Origin: a bacterium
GTDB lineage: Archaea; Nanoarchaeota; Nanoarchaeia; Woesearchaeales; UBA10216
DNA: 6,882 nt
Assembly (NCBI GenBank): GCA_024206195.1
Contig: JAAGZO010000800.1
Coordinates: 1 to 6,882 of the forward strand
Direction of reading: 5' to 3'
Part shown: positions 1-4,088 of the stretch, in pieces
Numbering within the stretch: the first letter of the stretch is position 1
How the letters are laid out: the number at the start of each line of letters is the position of its first letter
Program-made: the position numbers and the translations under genes
Notes under the pieces: model-generated
Told to the model about the DNA's origin: nothing
Database searches by the model: none
Seen by the model: the letters and a program-made list of their open reading frames with translations, nothing else

Positions 1-2
1 AG

Positions 3-353
3 GATCTTCTAGAGATAACTAAAAGATACGCTAACTGCCTAAAGAGATTCGCTATGGATAAGAATCATCAGTCCTGGAAGTTTATACCTACCTCCGATAA
101 GTTCTATTTTAATGAGAAGTATGACTTAGATGAGGCGGAATGGTCAGCACCTTTTAGAGAGGGCAAGTATGTAGAAGAGTTAGTGCAGGTAGATATACCC
201 CCTGAACATCCTTTATTTAGGGAGGCATTAAAGCATTGTTATCCTAATTGTATAGCTCATAATGTAATATGGAACCACTTTTATTTACATAACCCTGAAG
301 AGAGGTCTGTTGTGGATGGGTGGATAATGAAGACAGAGAAAGGTGAAGGATGA
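3..353 (+). CDS. Unknown phage protein, cut by left window edge
   Basis: The reading frame is open from the left edge to a TGA at 351-353, so this is probably the C-terminal part of a longer protein. The first in-frame ATG is at 54, preceded by only a weak AAAGAG. The 17 codons before it read like ordinary helical protein (Leu-Leu-Glu-Ile-Thr-Lys), so I treat ATG 54 as internal; a 99-residue protein starting there is the alternative. The visible part is acidic and aromatic-rich, with many Trp, Tyr and Phe, several His residues and a Cys-Tyr-Pro-Asn-Cys cluster near residue 64 counted from ATG 54. I recognise no domain. The stop overlaps the next start by ATGA (350-353), implying translational coupling with the small membrane protein that follows. 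Confidence 0.75.
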   Translation, partial: DLLEITKRYANCLKRFAMDKNHQSWKFIPTSDKFYFNEKYDLDEAEWSAPFREGKYVEELVQVDIPPEHPLFREALKHCYPNCIAHNVIWNHFYLHNPEERSVVDGWIMKTEKGEG

Positions 354-469
354 GTGAATTTTCGAGATTGTCGATATGTATATGTGTAACCTCGGTCACG
401 ATGATTATATGTGTGACTATTGCACATTATGTCGACACAAAAGAGAACAAACAACTAAATAGAAAGTAA
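350..469 (+). CDS. 39-residue single-span membrane peptide
   Basis: ATG at 350 overlaps the upstream stop as ATGA and sits directly behind a purine-rich AAGGTGAAGG ribosome binding site. The frame runs 39 codons to TAA at 467-469. Residues about 7-28 form one uninterrupted hydrophobic segment rich in Ile, Val, Thr and Cys (Cys10, Cys12, Cys21), followed by a polar, lysine-rich tail ending Asn-Arg-Lys. This is the profile of a single-pass inner-membrane peptide, with the charged tail probably cytoplasmic. Phages use such peptides as holin-like, lysis-accessory, superinfection-exclusion or host-takeover proteins, but nothing here picks one role and no lysis genes lie nearby. The small size means automated callers may miss it; coupling, ribosome binding site and tidy spacing to the next gene (474) support it being real. 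Confidence 0.6.
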   Translation: MSEFSRLSICICVTSVTMIICVTIAHYVDTKENKQLNRK

Positions 470-473
470 AAAG

Positions 474-809
474 ATGAGTAATAAAAAAGAACCAAAACGA
501 TCTTGCACGACCTGCGTTGACATCGACATTTGCTCTGACCTCAAGCCTTGGATACTGAATTGTTGGAGGCCGAAACTTGAAGGGAAGAAAGAGAAAGGAC
601 AAATGAGTAAGATACATAAGGAATTTACAAAAGAGCTAATTGCACTTATGGACAAGTATAGTGCAGAGATACGTGTGCCTAATGATGAAAATGAAATGAT
701 TGTAGAGTTTGATGGGTTTAGCATAGAGAACTTAAAACTAGGCACATACGTAGATAACTCTCAGTATGAGTTGCAAGAGTTAGATTTAACGGAGGACACA
801 AATGAGTAA
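474..809 (+). CDS. Cys-rich N-terminal module joined to a helical/acidic module; probable internal second start
   Basis: The ORF encodes 111 residues from ATG 474, behind AGAAAGTAAAAAG. It looks bipartite. Residues 1-43 are basic with four cysteines (Cys11, Cys14, Cys20, Cys30), which could bind one zinc or form a small knuckle. Residues 44-111 begin Met-Ser-Lys-Ile-His, form a probable helix, then an acidic beta-like part ending Asp-Thr-Asn-Glu. Met44 (ATG at 603) has its own GAAAGGAC ribosome binding site, and Met-Ser-Lys is exactly how other genes here begin. The frame may therefore yield a full-length product and a 68-residue short product, or record an in-frame fusion of two formerly separate genes by loss of a stop. 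The function is unknown. The stop overlaps the next start by 8 bases (ATGAGTAA, 802-809). Confidence 0.75.
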   Translation: MSNKKEPKRSCTTCVDIDICSDLKPWILNCWRPKLEGKKEKGQMSKIHKEFTKELIALMDKYSAEIRVPNDENEMIVEFDGFSIENLKLGTYVDNSQYELQELDLTEDTNE

Positions 810-999
810 ATGTCCGCAACGTGGCCATCCAGGAGAAGCCAACCACCATGCAAAGGTTACTGAAGAAATAGTAAGGACTATCAGAAGCCTTTATAAGACA
901 GGAGATTATACATATATAGAGTTAGGAGCTAAGTATGGACTAGCCCCTTGCTCGGTGCATTGTATAGTTAGTAGAAAAACTTGGAAACATGTAATATGA
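802..999 (+). CDS. Orphan helix-turn-helix protein resembling the C-terminal domain of HNH homing endonucleases
   Basis: This encodes 65 residues. The start at ATG 802 follows a strong GGAGG and overlaps the upstream stop as ATGAGTAA. From about residue 16 it reads Asn-His-His-Ala-Lys-Val-Thr-Glu-Glu, then a long helix, then an HTH-like Ile-Glu-Leu-Gly-Ala-Lys-Tyr-Gly-Leu, ending Arg-Lys-Thr-Trp-Lys-His. This is the layout of the DNA-binding tail of many phage HNH endonucleases (a Lys-Leu-Thr start, an (E)LA..(F/Y)G(V/L) helix, a final Trp-Lys-His), without a nuclease domain. The HNH protein at 1814-2353 ends in a comparable domain. It may be a small DNA-binding regulator or the remnant of a homing endonuclease. 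Cys4, Cys50 and Cys54 are scattered and do not form a clear zinc site. The stop overlaps the methyltransferase start by ATGA. Confidence 0.75.
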   Translation: MSKCPQRGHPGEANHHAKVTEEIVRTIRSLYKTGDYTYIELGAKYGLAPCSVHCIVSRKTWKHVI

Positions 1000-1649
1000 A
1001 AACAGAATTACTAGATATAAGAAACTGTGACTGTATGGAATTGATGCAGGAGTATGAAGATAAACATTTTGATTTGGCTATTGTTGACCCACCCTATGGG
1101 ATAGGGGAAGATGGAGCTAAAAACCACTCAAGAGATAAATGTGCTGTTGCTACAAAGTATATCCCTAAAGAATGGGATAAAAAGACTCCTGATAGAAGTT
1201 ATTTTAAAGAGTTAAAGAGAGTGAGTAAGAATCAGATCATTTGGGGTGGTAATTATTTCTCTGAACACTTATTAGGATCTATGGGTTGGATCTTTTGGGA
1301 TAAGCAAATGTCTGGTGATTTTTCAGATGGCGAGTTAGCTTATACAAGTTTTGATAGGGCGTTGCGTAAATTTACATTTGCATGGAACGGAATGATTCAA
1401 GGTGATATGAAGAACAAAGAGAGTAGAATACACCCTACACAGAAACCTGTAAAGCTCTATGATTGGCTATTAACCAACTACGCTGAGAAGGGGCAGAAGA
1501 TACTCGATACTCACTTAGGTAGTGGTTCAAGTGCTATTGCCTGTCACTACGCAGAATGCCCTCTAGTGGCCTGTGAACTAGATGCAGACTATTATGAGAA
1601 TGCATGTAAGAGGATAAAGAAAGAAACTGCACAGATGACCTTATTATAA
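996..1649 (+). CDS. Orphan DNA amino-methyltransferase (N6-adenine/N4-cytosine family, beta-type order)
   Basis: This encodes a 217-residue S-adenosylmethionine-dependent DNA methyltransferase. Key motifs are visible: Asp-Pro-Pro-Tyr-Gly at residues 31-35 (catalytic motif IV), His-Pro-Thr-Gln-Lys-Pro-Val at 146-152 (motif X region), and Asp-Thr-His-Leu-Gly-Ser-Gly-Ser at 171-178 (AdoMet-binding motif I). Motif IV before motif I gives the beta-type order; Asp-Pro-Pro-Tyr is commonest in adenine-N6 enzymes but does not exclude N4-cytosine. The middle region (about 40-140) should contain target recognition. I choose ATG 996, overlapping the upstream stop as ATGA, rather than the in-frame TTG at 981. 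The length is compact but complete. No restriction enzyme gene is present, so this is an orphan enzyme, probably marking phage DNA against host restriction. The target site cannot be read from sequence. Confidence 0.93.
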   Translation: MKTELLDIRNCDCMELMQEYEDKHFDLAIVDPPYGIGEDGAKNHSRDKCAVATKYIPKEWDKKTPDRSYFKELKRVSKNQIIWGGNYFSEHLLGSMGWIFWDKQMSGDFSDGELAYTSFDRALRKFTFAWNGMIQGDMKNKESRIHPTQKPVKLYDWLLTNYAEKGQKILDTHLGSGSSAIACHYAECPLVACELDADYYENACKRIKKETAQMTLL

Positions 1650-1746
1650 AATAATTTAACAAAACTATTTTTTAGTTGCTATTACCTGTATAATCTCTAG
1701 GTTAAGACCATGCCAAGCAGTAGAGATATAAACTTTATAAAACATT

Positions 1747-1801
1747 CAACCGTATTCCTGTCTCTATTGTTTGGCGATTTTAGTGTAATTGGAAGCGGTT
1801 G
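1747..1801 (+). promoter_or_regulatory. Leader hairpin upstream of the HNH endonuclease gene
   Basis: CAACCG (1747-1752) pairs with CGGTTG (1796-1801), and TTCC (1755-1758) pairs with GGAA (1791-1794), giving about 10 base pairs with a small internal loop and a 32-base top loop. The stem ends 12 bases before ATG 1814 and buries the only purine-rich GGAAG in the leader. Free-standing homing endonucleases in phages such as T4 are known to be repressed by leader hairpins; a similar role here is inference. Farther up, ATCTCTA (1693-1699) also pairs perfectly with TAGAGAT (1721-1727). The whole 1650-1813 stretch has no gene. Confidence 0.35.
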
Positions 1802-1813
1802 TTTTGTTTTATT

Positions 1814-2353
1814 ATGAGAGATAAAGAAATATGGAAAGATATACCTGGATATGAAGGGTATTACAAAGCAAGCACTCATGGGAGAATTAAGACATTAGAG
1901 AGATATGTTGAAGCTAAATCAAATAGCAGGAGAAAAATAAGCGAAAGAATATTAGCTCTACGCCCTCAAGAACGTGTAGGGTTTCGAGCTACATTGTGCA
2001 AAAATGGAGAGAGTAGTAAACAATCAGTTGCATACTTTATATTATTAACCTTTAAGGGTGAGCGTCCTGAAGGATTTGATTGTAGTCATTTAGATGGAAA
2101 TAATAGAAACAATTATATAGATAATTTAATTTATGAATCAAGGTCTGATAACCTTCTAAGAAAAAGAAAACATGGGACAAGTAATAATACTGGAGTTTGT
2201 GGAGGTATTAAGAAATTAAGCTATAATGATATAAGATTTATAAAAAAAGCTATAAGATTTGGAATTAAAGGAATCAAATTAGCAAACCATTTTAATGTAT
2301 CTGTATCAATGATTTCCAAGATAAAAAACAATCACAGACATAAAGAAATATAA
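1814..2353 (+). CDS. HNH homing endonuclease with NUMOD4 and C-terminal HTH
   Basis: This encodes a 179-residue free-standing HNH endonuclease. Residues about 5-30 (Ile-Trp-Lys-Asp-Ile-Pro-Gly-Tyr-Glu-Gly-Tyr-Tyr) are a classic NUMOD4 DNA-binding motif. Residues about 75-115 contain the HNH core: Cys-Ser-His-Leu-Asp-Gly-Asn (catalytic His92), an Asn-rich stretch, then Asp-Asn-Leu and Ser-Asp-Asn-Leu. Residues about 135-179 form a helix-turn-helix tail. The catalytic residues look intact. The family nicks or cuts DNA at intronless sites to copy itself between phages. I choose ATG 1814 over the in-frame TTG 1799; neither has a well-spaced ribosome binding site, suggesting weak or controlled translation. 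The gene is visibly richer in AAA, ATA and AAT codons than its neighbours and lies outside the overlapping operons, consistent with recent insertion as a mobile element between the methyltransferase and the RNA region. Confidence 0.9.
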   Translation: MRDKEIWKDIPGYEGYYKASTHGRIKTLERYVEAKSNSRRKISERILALRPQERVGFRATLCKNGESSKQSVAYFILLTFKGERPEGFDCSHLDGNNRNNYIDNLIYESRSDNLLRKRKHGTSNNTGVCGGIKKLSYNDIRFIKKAIRFGIKGIKLANHFNVSVSMISKIKNNHRHKEI

Positions 2354-2371
2354 AATAAACAAATAAAATAT

Positions 2372-2399
2372 TTGACTTACCTGTAATCAGTGCTAGATT
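2372..2399 (+). promoter_or_regulatory. Sigma70-like promoter for the RNA region
   Basis: TTGACT (2372-2377) serves as the -35 box. After a 16-base spacer, TAGATT (2394-2399) is the -10 box, preceded by TG at 2391-2392 as an extended -10. It follows an AT-rich tract just after the HNH stop. The same TTTGACTTAC block recurs at 3742-3751. Transcription would begin near 2405 and read into the structured RNA, and possibly on through the tRNAs. Confidence 0.6.
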
Positions 2400-2404
2400 A
2401 GCTC

Positions 2405-2898
2405 TGTTTTATCTGCTAGGATAATAGAATTTGTAATGTGGCTCGCACCACAAAACCCTGAAGAAAGTCCTAGCAGATGTAAACTTCAGGGTTTTTTTAT
2501 GCTCCCCTGCAATAGAGGCAAATGCCCGAATAATAGCGTAGGTAGTTGTTCTACTTGAAGCCCCGAAAGGGTGTAGAATAATGGATGTGTCTCAGGAGGG
2601 CCGTTGAAATATACTTTAAAGCCCTCTCGGATAATACAGTGCATAGACTTGAATTGCTTACCACCTATGCTTAAAACTCACCTTCGTGTGTGGCGATACT
2701 GTAATACTGCGGAAAGAAGGATAGCTGGCAGTAGATTATGTAGATAATCGGAACAGTATGGAAACAAATAGACTTACCAATCTCTCAATTTGGGATAGAC
2801 TTAGTTACAACGCTACTAATGGCTTACAACCGTTCGCTATGGTGGCGTTGTGTCCAGAGCCTAAACCACAACTCATTTGGGATGAGCCTTAGCGAGTC
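2405..2898 (+). ncRNA. Large structured non-coding RNA candidate (family not identified)
   Basis: No credible ORF lies in this stretch, but helices follow one another almost without a break. Pairings seen: 2411-2421/2468-2478; hairpin 2437-2441/2448-2452; 2453-2463/2484-2494; 2546-2554/2573-2581 capped by a CCC-GAAA-GGG tetraloop hairpin (2562-2571); 2596-2601/2621-2626; 2641-2646/2665-2670; a three-way junction 2696-2702/2753-2759 enclosing 2705-2710/2728-2733 and a GTAG-loop hairpin 2734-2749; a 10-bp stem 2807-2816/2842-2851 with an inner 2819-2823/2836-2840; and hairpin 2872-2876/2882-2886. Several helices contain G-U pairs that work only on the plus strand. A bulged 2501-2507/2879-2887 pairing could close the 3' part, competing with the last hairpin. 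Size, phage context and adjacency to tRNA genes recall GOLLD and ROOL RNAs, but I cannot match their consensus. It could also be two RNAs, split by the T-run at 2492-2498. Confidence 0.65.
2453..2498 (+). terminator. Intrinsic terminator-like hairpin with complementary upstream arm
   Basis: AAACCCTGAAG (2453-2463) pairs perfectly with CTTCAGGGTTT (2484-2494), an 11-bp stem running into seven T residues (2492-2498). The 20-base loop is unusually large and contains TCCTAGCAGAT (2468-2478), the perfect complement of ATCTGCTAGGA at 2411-2421. The two 11-bp helices interleave, so they form either a pseudoknot or competing terminator and antiterminator folds. It may end a short RNA of about 95 bases or control read-through into the longer RNA. 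Confidence 0.6.
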
Positions 2899-2982
2899 CT
2901 TTAAGTAGGTACTGTTAATAATATATTATACTTGTAATATTAATAATAATTAAATATATATTAATATAGTTCTTTATAATAT
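2899..2982 (+). other. AT-rich spacer before the tRNA genes
   Basis: This is almost pure A and T, with the palindrome TATATTAATATA at 2957-2968 and no ORF or strong terminator. A TATAAT at 2975-2980 lies only 2 bases before the first mature tRNA base, too close to be that gene's promoter. The tRNAs are therefore probably transcribed from upstream. Confidence 0.5.
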
Positions 2983-3057
2983 GGAAGTATAGTGAAATTG
3001 GTATCACACTTGGTTGTAACCCAACGATTCTAGGTTCAAGTCCTAGTACTTCCACCA
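2983..3057 (+). tRNA. tRNA with GTA anticodon (Tyr-like) but short variable loop
   Basis: It folds into a 75-base cloverleaf with encoded CCA. The acceptor GGAAGTA/TACTTCC is a perfect 7 bp; the D arm is GTGA/TCAC with GG in the loop; the T arm is CTAGG/CCTAG with loop TTCAAGT; the discriminator base is A. The best anticodon stem is TTGG/CCAA plus a C27-C43 mismatch, with loop TTGTAAC placing T at position 33 and GTA at 34-36, which reads Tyr codons. Bacterial tRNA-Tyr normally has a long variable arm; here it is four bases (GATT). The identity is therefore uncertain: it may be a divergent phage Tyr tRNA, a tRNA charged with something else, or a degenerating gene. Confidence 0.85.
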
Positions 3058-3060
3058 ATA

Positions 3061-3135
3061 GCCTTGATAGCTCAACAGGTAGAGCGGTTGTCTTGTAAAC
3101 ATCTGATGCGGGTTCGAGTCCTGCTCTTGGCTCCA
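3061..3135 (+). tRNA. tRNA-Thr (TGT anticodon), with three U-U mismatches
   Basis: This is a 75-base cloverleaf with encoded CCA, starting 3 bases after the previous tRNA. The D arm is GCTC/GAGC with loop AACAGGTA; the anticodon loop CTTGTAA gives TGT, reading ACA threonine codons; the T arm is GCGGG/CCTGC with loop TTCGAGT. The acceptor GCCTTGA/TCTTGGC has U-U mismatches at pairs 4-69 and 5-68, and the anticodon stem GTTGT/ACATC has a third at 28-42. The discriminator is U, whereas bacterial Thr tRNAs usually carry A. The anticodon loop and D and T loops are intact, so function is possible, but the stems are weaker than usual. Confidence 0.88.
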
Positions 3136-3180
3136 ATTTAATCCTTTCAATTCATATGAACATGTGTATATCTATATTCA

Positions 3181-3729
3181 GTGGAGATAAAGATAGAGGA
3201 TTGGATAGACCATACTAAGAGCTTATGTTGGAAGCATAGAGACTACTACTGCTCTGGATCAGACTATGAGGATCTAGTATCTGAGGCATATCTTACCCTT
3301 GTTAAAGTATGTGAGAGCTATGATAAGCAGAAAGCTCAGAGAGGTTCATTTAAGGGTTACTTATCCTGGAAAGTCCATTGTTGTATCATAGACTATAAGA
3401 GAAAGCAGTTAAATCTACGTTCAAAGCAGAATAAAGGATTACAATTCAACTCTATCTACTCAGTGTATAGTTATAAGAATAATACGTGGCTGCCATTTGA
3501 TGTAGATGACCCTACAATGGCCTGTCCTGCTTGTATTGCAGGTGCTAAGGAGTTAGATGAGATCCTAGATGCTACAGAGGTGAGTAAGGAAGATCGACAT
3601 TTACTGAAGATGTATTACCTAGATGGGTTAAGATTGGAGGATATAGCCACTACATTAGGTGTTACTCGCAGTGCAGTTCATCAGCGAATAAGCAGGATTC
3701 TAGGGGTTATTAGAAAAAAGATAAAATAA
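3181..3729 (+). CDS. Phage-encoded sigma-70-family factor (ECF-like)
   Basis: This encodes a 182-residue protein with the two-domain layout of small sigma factors. Residues about 25-76 match region 2: Asp-Tyr-Glu-Asp-Leu-Val-Ser-Glu-Ala-Tyr, then Gly-Ser-Phe-Lys-Gly-Tyr-Leu and a basic Asp-Tyr-Lys-Arg-Lys, the part that binds core polymerase and the -10 element. Residues about 126-181 match region 4: Glu-Asp-Arg-His-Leu-Leu-Lys-Met-Tyr-Tyr, then the HTH Leu-Glu-Asp-Ile-Ala-Thr-Thr-Leu-Gly-Val-Thr-Arg-Ser-Ala-Val-His-Gln-Arg (about 152-169), which reads the -35 element. The linker contains Cys115 and Cys118. The start is GTG 3181; a TGA at 3157-3159 bounds the frame and no ATG lies near. No Shine-Dalgarno precedes it, so initiation may be weak. 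It probably directs host polymerase to a phage promoter class or acts as a sigma-like regulator. Confidence 0.85.
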   Translation: MEIKIEDWIDHTKSLCWKHRDYYCSGSDYEDLVSEAYLTLVKVCESYDKQKAQRGSFKGYLSWKVHCCIIDYKRKQLNLRSKQNKGLQFNSIYSVYSYKNNTWLPFDVDDPTMACPACIAGAKELDEILDATEVSKEDRHLLKMYYLDGLRLEDIATTLGVTRSAVHQRISRILGVIRKKIK

Positions 3730-3742
3730 TTGAAGAAATAAT

Positions 3743-3772
3743 TTGACTTACTATCAATGATCATGCAATATT
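3743..3772 (+). promoter_or_regulatory. Sigma70-like promoter for the 3831 operon
   Basis: TTGACT (3743-3748) is the -35 box; after 18 bases AATATT (3767-3772) is the -10 box with TG at 3764-3765 (extended -10). CAATAT one base earlier gives a 17-base spacer. It shares the block TTTGACTTAC with the promoter at 2372. The predicted transcript starts near 3779 and opens with a small hairpin, TGAGT/ACTCA (3782-3786/3791-3795). It lies directly after the sigma factor gene. Confidence 0.6.
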
Positions 3773-3789
3773 GAACAGAATTGAGTAAG

Positions 3790-3830
3790 AACTCACATAA
3801 CAATAACAACAAAATAGAAAGAATAAAGAC
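3790..3830 (+). repeat. Unstructured A/C-rich leader, copy 1
   Basis: The leader opens AACTCACA, continues with ATAACA-type A/C-rich sequence and ends GAAAGAATAAAGAC directly before ATG 3831. A very similar leader occupies 4268-4304 before the next long gene. G is almost absent before the GAAAGAATAA block, so it should stay unpaired, as expected of a translation-enhancing leader. The two copies suggest a duplicated expression module. Confidence 0.55.
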
Positions 3831-4088
3831 ATGAAGAAGCTTATAGAGCAAGTTGAAGGAGAAGGTTTAGAATCATTACTAGGTGAAGATGTGACTATAT
3901 GGTGTTGCAGATATATCTATGCAGGTAAATTAACAGGTGTTAATGAGAAAGACATTCTCCTTACAAATGCAAAGATTGTGTATGAGACAGGTGAGTTTAG
4001 TAGTTCAGGATTCAATGACTCTCAAGACCTACCTAATGATTGGTATGTAAGAATTGAGTCTATTGAATCTTACGGAAAGATGTCATGA
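3831..4088 (+). CDS. Small conserved phage protein, probable beta-barrel (SH3/Lsm-like) fold
   Basis: This encodes 85 residues. The N-terminal helix (Lys-Lys-Leu-Ile-Glu-Gln-Val-Glu-Gly-Glu-Gly-Leu-Glu-Ser-Leu-Leu-Gly) is followed by alternating strands: Val-Thr-Ile-Trp-Cys-Cys-Arg-Tyr-Ile-Tyr-Ala-Gly-Lys-Leu-Thr-Gly-Val, then Asp-Ile-Leu-Leu-Thr-Asn-Ala, then Trp-Tyr-Val-Arg-Ile-Glu-Ser-Ile-Glu. That order of helix plus small beta barrel looks Lsm/SH3-like, and I have an unverified memory of this as a widespread small family of unknown role. It is the first gene after the 3743 promoter, with an A-rich leader and GAAAGAATAA as a weak ribosome binding site. The TGA stop overlaps ATG 4085 as ATGA. 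The frame stays open after the TGA for 45 more codons, running straight into the Gly-His repeat, so read-through would append a His/Cys-rich tail. Confidence 0.85.
   Translation: MKKLIEQVEGEGLESLLGEDVTIWCCRYIYAGKLTGVNEKDILLTNAKIVYETGEFSSSGFNDSQDLPNDWYVRIESIESYGKMS

Noticed and set aside
417..745. Two minus-strand ORFs opposite 474-809
   Set aside because: They are shadows of a well-supported plus-strand gene; they are hydrophobic only because they are antisense to Glu/Lys codons, and no minus-strand gene is otherwise present.
981..995. TTG 981 as methyltransferase start
   Set aside because: ATG 996 overlaps the upstream stop as ATGA like many genes here and begins right before the conserved domain; the TTG adds five residues with no better ribosome binding site.
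1689..1694. TATAAT as the promoter of the HNH gene
   Set aside because: No acceptable -35 box lies 15-19 bases upstream (TATTTT-like only), and it overlaps a perfect 7-bp stem; it may be chance in AT-rich DNA.
2501..2898. Group I intron, tmRNA or RNase P RNA
   Set aside because: I could not find a convincing group I P7/P3 core or split exons, no tRNA-like ends or tag frame for tmRNA, and no RNase P signature sequences.
2975..2980. TATAAT as the tRNA promoter
   Set aside because: It is 2 bases before the mature tRNA 5' end, so transcription would start inside the tRNA.
2915..3136. Minus-strand ORF of 73 codons across both tRNA genes
   Set aside because: It is the antisense of the two tRNAs, giving the familiar spurious EPRAGLEPAS-type translation, and has no ribosome binding site.
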